The notes: generated by a model not told the origin, from the sequence alone. Shown: positions 43,834 through 53,172, counted from the first letter of the stretch. The stretch: DNA of 64,000 bases from Streptomyces sp. CB02366 (GCF_001905905.1 NZ_LIVT01000003.1:1069001-1133000); one strand, 5' to 3'. Program-made: numbers and translations.

Positions 43834-44931
43834 TCAGTTCGGCGGTCCGGTGGAGGCGCGGGTCTCCAGAGACCAGGCGTGGCGGCGGACGGTGTCGGGG
43901 GCCGCCCGGTCCGCGAGGATGTCGCAGAGCAGCTCGGCGCAGGCGCGGCCGTACGCGGCGGGGCGCAGATCGACGGCGGTGACGGGCGTTCCCGCGCCTC
44001 GGGTGGCGGTGCCGTCGACACAGGACGCGACGAGCAGACCGGGGGCGGCACGGCCGGGGGCGGGCCCCTCGGGGCCGACCGGGGCGCCGGGCCCTCCGGG
44101 CGGGCCGCCGACCGGACGCGGGCCGTGGTCGCCGGGCCGGCCGATCTCGCGGCCGAGAGCGGCCGCCGCGCGCAGGACGCCCGGGGCCGAGCCGTCCGGG
44201 GCGGTGATCACCGCGTCCACGGTGGGGTGGGCGGTGAGCAGTTCCCGGGTGGCCGTCTCGGCTTCCCCGGGGGTGGCCGCGAACGGCACCGTGCGCAGGA
44301 CCACCTCCACCCTGCGGGCCCGGCCCCAGGACCGGGCCGTCGCGCGCAGGGCGGTGGCCCAGGCGGAGGAACCCGCGGGGGCCAGCAGCGCGGGACGGCG
44401 GGCGCCGCGTTCGGTGACGTGGTCGAGGAGGGCGGTCAGGGAGGCCGCGTTGTCGCAGACCACCGCGGCGCTGGGGCCGGTGGCCGGGCCGAGGTAGCGC
44501 TCGCCGGTCACCACCGGGACGCCCGCGTCGAGCAGCCCCGGCACCGCGTCGTCGCCGGCCTCGGGGTCGATCACCAGCAGCCCGTCGACGCGGGAGGCGA
44601 TCCGCCCGCCCGCCGCCCCGGCGGGGGCGAGCAGCACCACGTCGAGCCCGTCCTCCTGGGCGCGTTCCACCGCGCCGAAGGCGAGGTTCATGTAGTAGTC
44701 CAGCCGGGTCGCCGTCGCCGGGAGGTGCAGCCCGACCGCTCCGGTGCTGGCGCGGCGCAGTCGGCGGGCGGCGCTGTTGGGGCGGTAGCCCAGCTCCTCC
44801 GCGACCGCGCGGACCCGGTCCCGGGTGGCTTCCGCGACCCGCCCCGCGCCCTGGAGGGCGTCGGAAGCCGTGCTCTTGGAGACCCCGGCGGCGCGGGCGA
44901 CATCGAGCAGGGTCACGGTCCGGGAGGTCAC
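43834..44931 (-). CDS. LacI-family transcriptional regulator
   Basis: 365 residues. The N-terminal HTH VTLLDVARAAGVSKSTASDALQGAGRVAEATRDRV is the standard LacI DNA-binding head with hinge YRPNSAARRLRR. The periplasmic-binding-like sensor domain follows. The adjacent divergent nitrilase and two strong palindromes 44976-45030 indicate that it represses its own gene and the nitrilase. Confidence 0.93.
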   Translation of the reverse strand: MTSRTVTLLDVARAAGVSKSTASDALQGAGRVAEATRDRVRAVAEELGYRPNSAARRLRRASTGAVGLHLPATATRLDYYMNLAFGAVERAQEDGLDVVLLAPAGAAGGRIASRVDGLLVIDPEAGDDAVPGLLDAGVPVVTGERYLGPATGPSAAVVCDNAASLTALLDHVTERGARRPALLAPAGSSAWATALRATARSWGRARRVEVVLRTVPFAATPGEAETATRELLTAHPTVDAVITAPDGSAPGVLRAAAALGREIGRPGDHGPRPVGGPPGGPGAPVGPEGPAPGRAAPGLLVASCVDGTATRGAGTPVTAVDLRPAAYGRACAELLCDILADRAAPDTVRRHAWSLETRASTGPPN

Positions 44932-44975
44932 GGAGGTGAAGTCTAGGGCGTGCGGCCCGAGGTCGGCCGTAGGGT

Positions 44976-44993
44976 TGCCGGAACGTTCCGGCA
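44976..44993. promoter_or_regulatory. LacI-type operator 1
   Basis: TGCCGGAACGTTCCGGCA, perfect 18-bp palindrome 34 bp from the centre of operator 2. Confidence 0.8.
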
Positions 44994-45006
44994 GGGTTAG
45001 ATTCGG

Positions 45007-45030
45007 CCGTGCCGGAACGTTCCGGCACGG
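45007..45030. promoter_or_regulatory. LacI-type operator 2
   Basis: Perfect 24-bp palindrome with the same core as operator 1 (GCCGGAACGTTCCGGC), 51 bp upstream of the nitrilase start codon. It lies between the LacI and nitrilase starts. Confidence 0.8.
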
Positions 45031-45080
45031 CTGGCCCCAGCCCCGACCGCCCTCGCCCGCCCCCGTCCCCGGAACAGGTC

Positions 45081-46025
45081 ATGCGTCTGATCACCGCGTA
45101 CAACCCGCCCGCCTCCCCGACCCGGACCCGCCCCGCCGACCGCGTACCGCTGCGCGTCGCCGCGGTCCAGCAGCGCTGGCACCGCGATCCCGCCGAGCAC
45201 CGCGCCGCCCTGCGGGAGGGCATCCGCCTCGCCGCCGCCGAGGGGGCGCGGGTGGTCTGCCTCCAGGAACTGACGCTCTCGCCGTACTTCGCGGTCGTCC
45301 GCCGGGCCGACCACCCTGAGCCCGCCGCGCCGGAGGAGCTGCTGACCGGCCCCACCTTCACGTTCGCGGCCGAGGCCGCCCGCGCGCACGGCGTGTACGT
45401 GCACGCCTCGCTCTACGAGAAGGCCCCGGCGCCCGGCGGCGAGGACGACGGCCTCGGTTACAACACCGCGATCCTGGTCGCCCCGGACGGCACCCTCGCC
45501 CAGCGCACCCGCAAGACGCACATCCCCGTCACCGAGGGGTACTACGAGGACGACTGGTTCCGCCCCGGACCGGCGGGCGACGACGCGTTTCCGCTGGTCA
45601 CGGTGGGCGAGGCCCGTTTCGGACTGCCGACCTGCTGGGACCAGTGGTTCCCGGAGCTGGCCCGCGCCTACTCCCTCGCGGGGGCCGACGTCCTGGTCTA
45701 CCCGACCGCCATCGGCTCCGAACCCGGCTTCCCGGGCTTCGACTCCCAGCCGCTCTGGCAGAAGGTGATCACCGGCAACGCCATCGCCAACGCGACCTTC
45801 ATGATCGTGCCGAACCGTATCGGCGCCGAGAACGGCCTCACCTTCTATGGCAGCTCCTTCATCGTGGACCCGTACGGCCGGGTCCTGGCCCAGGCGCCGC
45901 GCGACGAGCCCGCCGTCCTGGTCGCCGATCTCGACCTGGACGCCCGCCGCGACTGGCTGGAGCTGTTCCCGTTCCTGACGACCCGCCGGCCCGACGCGTA
46001 CGCCCCGCTCACGGCGACGGACTGA
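45081..46025 (+). CDS. Carbon-nitrogen hydrolase (nitrilase superfamily)
   Basis: 314 residues from ATG 45081. The catalytic triad is Glu63 (CLQELTLSPYF), Lys145 (KTHIP) and Cys185 (LPTCWDQWFPE). The C-terminal sequence is like N-carbamoylputrescine amidase/beta-ureidopropionase-related hydrolases. It is divergent from and probably controlled by the LacI regulator. Confidence 0.92.
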   Translation: MRLITAYNPPASPTRTRPADRVPLRVAAVQQRWHRDPAEHRAALREGIRLAAAEGARVVCLQELTLSPYFAVVRRADHPEPAAPEELLTGPTFTFAAEAARAHGVYVHASLYEKAPAPGGEDDGLGYNTAILVAPDGTLAQRTRKTHIPVTEGYYEDDWFRPGPAGDDAFPLVTVGEARFGLPTCWDQWFPELARAYSLAGADVLVYPTAIGSEPGFPGFDSQPLWQKVITGNAIANATFMIVPNRIGAENGLTFYGSSFIVDPYGRVLAQAPRDEPAVLVADLDLDARRDWLELFPFLTTRRPDAYAPLTATD

Positions 46026-46354
46026 CCGGGACGGGCCGCCCTGGCGGTCCGCGCGCGAGCGCCCCGACCGTGCCGGTCCGGGGCTGTGGGGCCGCCGGGT
46101 CCGTACGGTCGCCGGGCGCGGGGGCGCAAGGGAGGGGCCCGGCCCGCCGCGGGTCCGTACGGTCGCCGTGAGCGGAGCGAGCGCGGACCCGGGCCGCCTC
46201 GCCTCCCCCCCGGCACCGCCGTCCGATACGCAGCCGATACAGACCCGCGCGCCCCTCGAAGCACCGCCCTGAACAGCCGGAAGCACGGCTCGCGGACGCT
46301 GGGGGCGTACCCCGCCCCGGTGTACGCGACATCGGACGTTGGGAGACGCGTGCC
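46026..46354. other. 329-bp intergenic region
   Basis: Contains an 18-bp direct repeat GGGTCCGTACGGTCGCCG at 46097-46114 and 46151-46168, and short GC-rich inverted repeats that could end the nitrilase transcript. No gene seen. Confidence 0.5.
46097..46168. repeat. 18-bp direct repeat pair
   Basis: GGGTCCGTACGGTCGCCG at 46097 and again at 46151, 54 bp apart. Each carries the palindrome CCGTACGG. Confidence 0.75.
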
Positions 46355-47368
46355 GTGCTGATCACCCGGAAGGACCCGGCGACCCGTGACGAGGCCGAGA
46401 CCAAGGACGGGGCCGCCGGGCCGCCGCCCGCGCTCCCGGAGGGGCGGCGGCGGGGGGCGCGCCGCGCCGATCGCCTGCTCGCCGCTCTGGCCGTCTGCTG
46501 CGCCGCTCCGATGGCCCTGCACGGCTGGATCCCGAACACGGGCGTCAACGCGGGTAGCCTCGTCCAGACGCTGCTGCCCTGGTCGGGCCTGGTCGTGCCG
46601 CTCCTGCTGGGGATCGCCGTCGTACGCCGGTCCCGGGCCGCCGCCGTGGCGGTGCTCGCGCCCGCCGTCGTCTGGGTGGCGCTCTTCGGCGGCGCGCTCA
46701 CCGACAAGCGCTCGGACGGCGGCGACCTGACGGTGGTCAGCCACAACGTGAACGAGGAGAACACCGACCCGGTCGGCACCGCACGGGTGCTCGCCGAGGC
46801 GGGCGCGGACGTGCTGGCGCTGGAGGAGTTGTCCGACGCCTCGGCCACCGTCTACTCCCGCGAACTCGCCGCCGCCTACCCCCACCACGCGGTGATCGGC
46901 GGGGTCGGGATCTGGAGCCGGCATCCGCTGGCGGACGTACGAGCGGTACCGATCATGCCGTGGACCCGCGCGCTGCGGGCCACCGCCCGGACCCCGGCCG
47001 GGCCCGTCGCCGTGTACGCGGTCCATCTGGCCTCGGTACGGGTCTCGGCGGCCGGGTTCACGACGGAGCGCCGCAACGAAGCGGCCCGCGAGCTGGCCGC
47101 CGCCCTCCGGGCGGAGACCGCGCCCCGGGTCGTGGTGCTGGGCGACTTCAACGGCACGTATCAGGACGACGCACTCGCCCCGGTGACCACGGGGCTGCGC
47201 TCCGCGCAACGGGAGGCGGGCGACGGCCTCGGCCTCACGTGGCCCGCGGCGTTCCCGGTGGCCCGCATCGACGACGTCCTGGTGCGGGGGATGACCCCGC
47301 GTGCCGCCTGGACGCTGCCCGCCACCGGCAGCGACCACCTCCCGGTCGCGGCCACGCTGAGCCGATGA
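46355..47368 (+). CDS. Endonuclease/exonuclease/phosphatase-family membrane protein
   Basis: 337 residues. Two or three N-terminal hydrophobic segments (about 45-115) anchor the protein; the EEP domain (about 125-337) shows VSHNVNEEN, LEELSDAS (metal ligand Glu), VVVLGDFNGT and SDHLPVAATL. Its catalytic head probably faces outward. GTG 46355 with GGGAG is preferred over a GTG five bases upstream, which is out of frame. The stop codon overlaps the first unit of a tandem repeat. Confidence 0.9.
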   Translation: MLITRKDPATRDEAETKDGAAGPPPALPEGRRRGARRADRLLAALAVCCAAPMALHGWIPNTGVNAGSLVQTLLPWSGLVVPLLLGIAVVRRSRAAAVAVLAPAVVWVALFGGALTDKRSDGGDLTVVSHNVNEENTDPVGTARVLAEAGADVLALEELSDASATVYSRELAAAYPHHAVIGGVGIWSRHPLADVRAVPIMPWTRALRATARTPAGPVAVYAVHLASVRVSAAGFTTERRNEAARELAAALRAETAPRVVVLGDFNGTYQDDALAPVTTGLRSAQREAGDGLGLTWPAAFPVARIDDVLVRGMTPRAAWTLPATGSDHLPVAATLSR

Positions 47369-47425
47369 CCGATGACCGATGACCGATGACCGATGACCGA
47401 TGACCGATGACCGATGACCGATGAC
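47363..47425. repeat. 7-bp tandem repeat, nine exact units of CGATGAC
   Basis: Nine exact tandem copies. The first unit includes the TGA stop codon of the preceding gene. Seven-bp units change frame in six of seven phases. Confidence 0.95.
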
Positions 47426-47581
47426 CGGAGAGCGCTGAGCGCTGAGCGCAATCGGGGACCGGGGAGCGCGACCGGTGACCGCGAGCGGCCGGCGGACGCG
47501 GTCCGAGGGCCGGGGCCCGCGCCCGCCCCCGACTACGATGCGAGCGACCGACAGATGACCTCGAACGCCCAGGTAGGCAGC

Positions 47582-48340
47582 GTGTCCCAACCCCGGGGGC
47601 CGATCCCCGTCAGCGTGCTCGTGGTCGAGGACGACGCCACCATCCGCCGCGCCGTCCAGCTCGCCCTGGAACGGTACGGCTACCGCGTCGACGTCGCCGC
47701 CGACGGGCTCGACGGCCTGGAGGCGTTCCGCGCGGGCGCGCACGACCTGCTGATCCTCGACGTGATGCTGCCCGCGCTGGACGGCATCGGCCTCTGCACC
47801 CGTATCCGCGAGGAGAGTTCCGTACCGGTCCTGATGATGTCGGCGCGCGGCGACGCCCTCGATGTGGTGGCGGGCCTGGAGGCGGGGGCCGACGACTACG
47901 TGGTCAAGCCCGTGGACACCGCCGTCATGGTCGCCCGGATCCGCGCCCTGCTGCGCCGCGCCACCTTCCGGCCCGACCCGGAGGGGCCCGCCTCGCGGAG
48001 GACCGGTTCGGCGGCGCGCGGCGACCGGAAGGCGGAGGCGGCGGCCCCCGACCACGTCCTGGTCTTCGGCGACCTGACCGTCGACACCCTCGGCATGGAG
48101 GTCCGCCGGGCCGGGGAGACCGTGGCGCTGACCCCCACCGAGCTGCGCCTGTTGCTGGAGTTCGCCGCCGCGCCCGGAACGGTGCTCGACCGCCGCCGCC
48201 TGCTGCGCGAGGTGTGGGACTACGGCTGGGAGGGCGACACCCGGGTCGTGGACCTCTGCGTGCTCCGCCTGCGCAAGAAGATCGGCAGCGGGCGGATCGA
48301 GACCGTACGCGGTTTCGGCTACAAGCTCGTCCGCGGCTGA
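47582..48340 (+). CDS. OmpR/PhoB-family response regulator, CseB-like
   Basis: 252 residues from GTG 47582 (AGGTAGG); the upstream ATG 47555 adds nine residues. The receiver has VEDD, phospho-acceptor Asp60 in LLILDVMLP, MSAR and K in YVVKPVDT. After a short Arg-rich linker the winged helix shows LTPTELRLLLEF, REVWDYGWEGDTRVVDLCVLRLRKKI and VRGFGYKLV. Similar to CseB of Streptomyces cell-envelope stress, though no sigE is adjacent. Start and pathway are inferred. Confidence 0.92.
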   Translation: MSQPRGPIPVSVLVVEDDATIRRAVQLALERYGYRVDVAADGLDGLEAFRAGAHDLLILDVMLPALDGIGLCTRIREESSVPVLMMSARGDALDVVAGLEAGADDYVVKPVDTAVMVARIRALLRRATFRPDPEGPASRRTGSAARGDRKAEAAAPDHVLVFGDLTVDTLGMEVRRAGETVALTPTELRLLLEFAAAPGTVLDRRRLLREVWDYGWEGDTRVVDLCVLRLRKKIGSGRIETVRGFGYKLVRG

Positions 48341-48356
48341 ACGGCGGACCGGCCCC

Positions 48357-49775
48357 GTGGACTTCCTCAATCCCCGCGCCCTGCGCTGGAAGATCGCCGC
48401 GCTCGCCGCCGCCGCGTGCTGCGCGGTCGCTGCCGTGGTCGGCTTCCTGGTGCACGACGCGACCCGGGAACGCGGCCTGCGCGTCGGCACCGACCGGACG
48501 CTGACCCGGCTGACCGCCGCCGAGCGGGAGTTCGGGCGTACGGGGGAGGCCCCGGCGGACATCGACGTACGGACGCGGGCCGAGCTGCCCGAACCCCTGG
48601 CCCGCGATCTCCCGGACCGGCCGGCCGGAGAGACGGACGGGCCGTCGGCCGGGGAGGCGTACGCCACCTGGTACGACGTCGATCCGCCCAACTGGTACTG
48701 GATGTGGGGCGCCGCGGCGGTCGGCGGCGACCGCTACCTCGTCGTCCGGGAGGACATGAGCACCGAGGTCCGCAGCCTCCAGCTCCTGGACCGCAGCATC
48801 GTGACATCCGTCCTCGCCGCCCTTCTGGTCGTCGTCCCCCTCGCCGCCCTCGCCACGGAACCGATCAACCGGCGGCTGCGCCACGGGGCCCTCACCGCCC
48901 GCCGGATCGCCGACGGCGACCTGGACGCCCGGATCGGCCCCGCCGGGCGGGCCCGCGACGAGATCACCGCGATGTCGGCGGCCGTCGACGACATGGCCAC
49001 CGCCCTCCAGCGCAAGCTGGAGAACGAGCGCCGCTTCACCGCCGACGTCGCCCACGAACTGCGCACCCCGCTCATGGGCCTGGTCACCGCCGCCGGACTG
49101 CTGCCCGAGGACGACGAGGCGGCGGCTCTCGTACGGGACCGGCTGCGGGCCCTGAACGCGCTGGTCGAGGACCTGTTGGAGATCTCCCGTCTCGATGCGG
49201 GCGTCGAGCGGGCCCGGTTGGACCCGGTGCCGCTGGGGGAGCTGGTCGCGGACGTGGTGCGGCGTACCGGCACGGACACCCGTGTGGCCGTCGAGCCCGC
49301 CGGGGCGAGCGCGACGGAGGGGGCGGCTGGTGCCGTCGAGCCGGTCGAGCCCATCGAGGCGACCGGGGCGTCCGGGGCGTCCGGGGCGGACAGGGCGGAC
49401 AGGGCCGGCGGGGCAGCCGAGCCCGGGGAGCCTGTCGGGGCGGTCGGGGTCGTGGAGACCGATCCGCGCCGGGTGGAGCGGATCGTGGTCAACCTCGTCG
49501 CCAACGCCCATCGGCACGGCGCGGCCCCCGTCGAGGTGACCGTGGCCGGGGCGCGGATCGCGGTACGCGACCACGGACCGGGCTTTCCGCCCGAGTTGCT
49601 GGAGCACGGGCCGCAGCGCTTCCGTACCGGCGCGAGCGAACGGGGCCGGGGGCACGGTCTCGGCCTGACCGTCGCCCAGGGCCAGGCCGAGGTGCTCGGA
49701 GCCCGGCTGACCTTCGCGAACGCCCCGGGCGGCGGGGCGGTCGCCACGCTCGACCTGTCCCCGCCGCCGGTCTGA
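48357..49775 (+). CDS. Sensor histidine kinase, CseC-like
   Basis: 472 residues from GTG 48357. Two membrane helices (about 12-34, 143-165) flank an extracellular part; HAMP; phospho-acceptor His233 in FTADVAHELRTPLMG; N-box VNLVANAHRHGAAP and G-box DHGPGFPPE, RGRGHGLGL. A low-complexity Ala/Glu/Gly insert (about 315-365) between the dimerisation and ATP domains is unusual. Partner of the CseB-like regulator 17 bp upstream. Confidence 0.92.
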   Translation: MDFLNPRALRWKIAALAAAACCAVAAVVGFLVHDATRERGLRVGTDRTLTRLTAAEREFGRTGEAPADIDVRTRAELPEPLARDLPDRPAGETDGPSAGEAYATWYDVDPPNWYWMWGAAAVGGDRYLVVREDMSTEVRSLQLLDRSIVTSVLAALLVVVPLAALATEPINRRLRHGALTARRIADGDLDARIGPAGRARDEITAMSAAVDDMATALQRKLENERRFTADVAHELRTPLMGLVTAAGLLPEDDEAAALVRDRLRALNALVEDLLEISRLDAGVERARLDPVPLGELVADVVRRTGTDTRVAVEPAGASATEGAAGAVEPVEPIEATGASGASGADRADRAGGAAEPGEPVGAVGVVETDPRRVERIVVNLVANAHRHGAAPVEVTVAGARIAVRDHGPGFPPELLEHGPQRFRTGASERGRGHGLGLTVAQGQAEVLGARLTFANAPGGGAVATLDLSPPPV

Positions 49776-49790
49776 CGGCCCGGAGCCCAG

Positions 49791-49830
49791 GGCCTGACGG
49801 CCTGAGGGCCTGACGGCCTGACGGCCTGAT
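49791..49830. repeat. 8-bp tandem repeat, five units
   Basis: GGCCTGAC-type units with single substitutions in the second and last copy, just downstream of the kinase. Confidence 0.85.
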
Positions 49831-49942
49831 ACGGAACCGAAACGCACTCACGCGTGGGCGGAAACGGCGCCGTACGGGTCCGGAAGAACGACTCCTCGAA
49901 GGTGGCGGTCACGGCACACCGCATCCCCATCTGGAGGACCCC

Positions 49943-51109
49943 ATGCCCGGCCCCCCGCCCGACCCCATGCCCGACCCGGCCTCCGGCTCCGAACCCGCAC
50001 CCGGCCCGGCCTCCGGCCCCGAGCCCACGCCGGGCCCGGCCTCCGCCTCCGGTCCTCTGCCCGAGCCCGGCCCCGGCCCCGGCCCCGGCGACGGCACCGC
50101 CCCCGGCCCCGGGCCCGGCCCCGCTCCCGCCCGCGCGCCGGGGAGGGTCGGCGGTTTCCGCCGCTCGGTGCTCGTCCCGCTGGCCGCCGCAGCGATGCTC
50201 GTGGCGGGGACGGGAGGGTGGTACGCCGTGGAAAAAAGCGGCGGGCCCCCGGCCCGGTCGGCCGCCGGTGGTCCGGGGGAGGCCGTGACGCCGCTCGCCC
50301 GGTCGCTGCACCTGCCCTGGCCGCGCGAGGGCCAGGCGAGCGTGGCGGTCGAGGGCATCGGCAGTCTCGGCACCCGGGGCGCACAGAAGCCGGTCCCGAT
50401 CGCCAGCGTCACCAAGGTCATGACGGCCTACGTGATCCTCAAGAACCATCCGATGCGGGCCGGTGCTCCCGGCGCGACCGTGGTCGCCGACCAGCGGTCG
50501 GCCGACGAGTCGTACTCCTCCGTCGAGACGACCGCTCCCGTGATCGCCGGGAAGGAGTACACCCAACGCCTGCTACTGGAACTGATGATGGTGCCGTCCG
50601 GAAACAACATCGCGCGCTTGCTGGCCCGTTGGGATGCCGGGACGGAGGAGGCGTTCGTCGCGAAGATGAACCGGGCCGCCGCCGGCCTCGGCATGCGCGC
50701 CACCACGTACACCGGGGTGAGCGGCATGGAGACGAGCACGAGGAGCACGTCCGAGGATCAACTGCGCCTGGCCCGGACCGCGATGAAGGACCCGTCCTTC
50801 CGGCAGATCGTGGCGACCGCCTCCGTCGCGGCTCCGGGCACCGGGACCGTCTTCCGCAACACGAACAAGCTGCTGGGGCGCGACGGCGTCATCGGTCTGA
50901 AGACGGGCTCCTCCACCCCGGCGGGCGGCAACCTCGTGTGGGCCACCACCCAGGAGGTCGCCGGAACCACCCGGTTGATCGTCGGTGTGGTGCTGCACCA
51001 GCGCGCCGGCACCACCCCGGCCGAAGGCAGTGCCGCCGCGCACGAGGCCGGCCACGCCCTGATCACCACGATCCGCGAGGAGCTCCCCCGGGCGGCCGCC
51101 AGGGGGTGA
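49943..51109 (+). CDS. D-alanyl-D-alanine carboxypeptidase (serine, DacA type)
   Basis: 388 residues. An unusual 68-residue Pro/Gly/Ala-rich cytoplasmic N-terminus precedes one membrane helix (about 75-95) and a penicillin-binding fold with SVTK at Ser155, SGN at Ser219 and KTG at Lys320. It trims peptidoglycan stem peptides. It follows the envelope-type two-component system on the same strand. Confidence 0.92.
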   Translation: MPGPPPDPMPDPASGSEPAPGPASGPEPTPGPASASGPLPEPGPGPGPGDGTAPGPGPGPAPARAPGRVGGFRRSVLVPLAAAAMLVAGTGGWYAVEKSGGPPARSAAGGPGEAVTPLARSLHLPWPREGQASVAVEGIGSLGTRGAQKPVPIASVTKVMTAYVILKNHPMRAGAPGATVVADQRSADESYSSVETTAPVIAGKEYTQRLLLELMMVPSGNNIARLLARWDAGTEEAFVAKMNRAAAGLGMRATTYTGVSGMETSTRSTSEDQLRLARTAMKDPSFRQIVATASVAAPGTGTVFRNTNKLLGRDGVIGLKTGSSTPAGGNLVWATTQEVAGTTRLIVGVVLHQRAGTTPAEGSAAAHEAGHALITTIREELPRAAARG

Positions 51110-51338
51110 ACGAGCGGAAGCCGACCACCGGCCCTTTCCGTACGACCAGCCCCTTCCGTACGACCGTCCCCCCGGCCGCTCACCGGCGTGCCGCACGTCT
51201 GCCGCCCGGCGTTCCGGGGCCGGTGTCAGACCCCTGGGGAACACTGTCCAGTACAGCCGCACCGCCCTGGCGGACCCACCGGCGACAGGCGCCGGCACCA
51301 CCGCACCGCACGCCGCGCCCACGGCGGTCCGGCCCACA

Positions 51339-51374
51339 CCGCACTTCGGCACACCACCGCACTTCGGCACACCA
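51339..51374. repeat. 18-bp tandem repeat, two units
   Basis: ccgcacttcggcacacca repeated in the leader of the DUF4287 gene; a second repeat ccttccgtacgacc lies about 200 bp upstream. Confidence 0.85.
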
Positions 51375-51389
51375 CAGACGGGACACGCC

Positions 51390-51602
51390 ATGACCGACGC
51401 CGTGAAGGGCCCTGCCAGCTACTTCCCCTCCATCGAGAAGAAGTACGGTCGCCCGGTCTCCGAGTGGAAGGACCTCATCCGCTCCTCCGGGGCGACGAAG
51501 CACATGGAACTGGTCGCCTGGCTCAAGTCCGAGCACGGCCTGGGCCACGGGCACGCCAACGCCCTGGTCGCCCACACCCTCGCCGAGGACAGGACCCGCT
51601 GA
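51390..51602 (+). CDS. DUF4287-family small protein
   Basis: 70 residues from ATG 51390. KGPASYFPSIEKKYGRPVSEWKDLIRSSG and LVAWLKSEHGLGHGHANALVAHTL are typical of DUF4287, a small helical family of unknown function. Confidence 0.9.
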   Translation: MTDAVKGPASYFPSIEKKYGRPVSEWKDLIRSSGATKHMELVAWLKSEHGLGHGHANALVAHTLAEDRTR

Positions 51603-51804
51603 GGGCCCCGCCGCCTCACGCCCGCCGCCCCGGGCCCGCCGCCCGGCCGCGCCTGCCCCCGGCCCGGTGACGCGGGCGGTCGTCGATTGTCGCCGCTTCC
51701 CTTCAGGAATGTCCGCGATCGGTAACCGGGGGAGCCCTTTCGGAGGCGCGCGTGTCTGGAGGGGTGCACGGCATCCACACAGACGGCACAAGGGGCGGGC
51801 GGAC

Positions 51805-52578
51805 ATGGCGAAGCACAAGGGACGGGCCTGGCACAGCAAGATGTTCGCCGCGGCGCTCGGCGTCACGGCGCTGGCCGCCGCCGCTTCGATGTGGACCGCC
51901 CAGGCCGACACCGCCTCGGGGCTCCCGCAGGCCGGGGCCTCCTCCTCGGCCGCCGGGGAACGGCCCGTGGAGAAGGTGGCGGTGGAGATCGCGCACGCCT
52001 CGGAGAGCGGCCCCCGGGGCGTCAACATCACCATCGACGACGGGCCGGACCCGGTCTGGACCCCGCAGGTGCTGCGCCTGTTGAAGGACGAAGGCGTCAA
52101 GGCCACGTTCTGCATGGTGGGCACGCAGGCCGAGGCGTACCCGGACCTGGTCAAGAAGGTCGTGGCGGACGGCCACCGGCTGTGCAATCACACCGTCTCG
52201 CACGACACCGCCATGGACACCAAGTCCGAGGCGTACCAGTCCCGGCAGATCCTCGACGCCGAACGCATGATCATCAAGGCGTCCGGAGGCGTCCGGTCGC
52301 AGTACTACCGGGCTCCGGGCGGCGCGTTCACCCCGTACAGCCGCCACCTCGCCGCCTCGCACGGGATGCGCCCGCTGGGCTGGAACGTCGACACCAAGGA
52401 CTTCGAGCACCCCGGCGCGGACACCATGGTCGCCACCGTCAAGCGCGAGATCGCCAACGGGCCGACCGTCCTTTTCCACGACGCGGGCGGCGAGCGCTCC
52501 CAGACTCTGGCCGCGCTGCGCGAGGTCCTGCCCTGGCTGAAGGGACAGGGGTACGCCTTCGGCTTCCCGGTGCGCTGA
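51805..52578 (+). CDS. Polysaccharide deacetylase (CE4), secreted
   Basis: 257 residues from ATG 51805. A signal peptide (about 1-32) precedes the NodB domain: metal ligand motif TIDDGPD, NHTVSH, RAPGG and GWNVDTKDF, FHDAGG. It deacetylates peptidoglycan or chitin-like polymers. Alternative earlier starts exist but lie in unrelated sequence. Confidence 0.92.
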   Translation: MAKHKGRAWHSKMFAAALGVTALAAAASMWTAQADTASGLPQAGASSSAAGERPVEKVAVEIAHASESGPRGVNITIDDGPDPVWTPQVLRLLKDEGVKATFCMVGTQAEAYPDLVKKVVADGHRLCNHTVSHDTAMDTKSEAYQSRQILDAERMIIKASGGVRSQYYRAPGGAFTPYSRHLAASHGMRPLGWNVDTKDFEHPGADTMVATVKREIANGPTVLFHDAGGERSQTLAALREVLPWLKGQGYAFGFPVR

Positions 52579-52683
52579 GCGGCCCACCGGCCCTCGGTCG
52601 CCCGAGCCCCGGTCCCGCGCCGGGGCCGCCCGCCAGTAGAGTGCGATGCTTGTTCGATTCGCGACGAGGTGGGGGGACGGCTG

Positions 52684-53172
52684 GTGGGTGCGCAACTGAG
52701 AGACACTGCGCAGGAGTTGGCGGCGGTGCTGTGGCGGGAGCACACCGTGTACCGGGAGCGGTCCGGTGGCGTGGTGATCCGTGGGGAGCACGTACGCCGG
52801 TGGATCAGCCTCGCCCCCTCGGGCGGCCGGGACGAGATCCTGGTCCGCGCGGGGCGCATTCTGGACGGCGGCACCACCGCTCCCGCGCGTTCGGAGGCCG
52901 TGGTGCCCCTCTCCGCCGGTACGACCGTGCTCGCCGCGACCTGCAGGCGCCTGCTAGCCGATACCACGGCCGACGCGCTGCGGGCCGCGTCGGGCGGGGG
53001 AGCACCCGGCGGGAGCGAGCGGACGCGGAAGCCCGGCAGGTCCCGCACACCCCGGAAGCGGAAGGGGAGGAGCGCCCGGGGCAGGCACACCGGGTTCAGC
53101 TCCTGGGTGATCCTCGTCTGCGTCGTGGGTCTGGTCGGTCTGTATGCCTACAGCGTCGCGCAGCACAGCTGA
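52684..53172 (+). CDS. Tail-anchored hypothetical protein
   Basis: 162 residues from GTG 52684 (GGGGGACGG). The first 100 residues form an alpha/beta domain of unknown family; a basic linker (KPGRSRTPRKRKGRSARGRH) leads to one C-terminal membrane helix (SSWVILVCVVGLVGLYAYSV). Function unknown. Confidence 0.75.
   Translation: MGAQLRDTAQELAAVLWREHTVYRERSGGVVIRGEHVRRWISLAPSGGRDEILVRAGRILDGGTTAPARSEAVVPLSAGTTVLAATCRRLLADTTADALRAASGGGAPGGSERTRKPGRSRTPRKRKGRSARGRHTGFSSWVILVCVVGLVGLYAYSVAQHS

Noticed and set aside
47161..47451. Frame with repeated VIGHRSS motif
   Set aside because: The repeat comes only from translating the CGATGAC tandem DNA repeat antisense.
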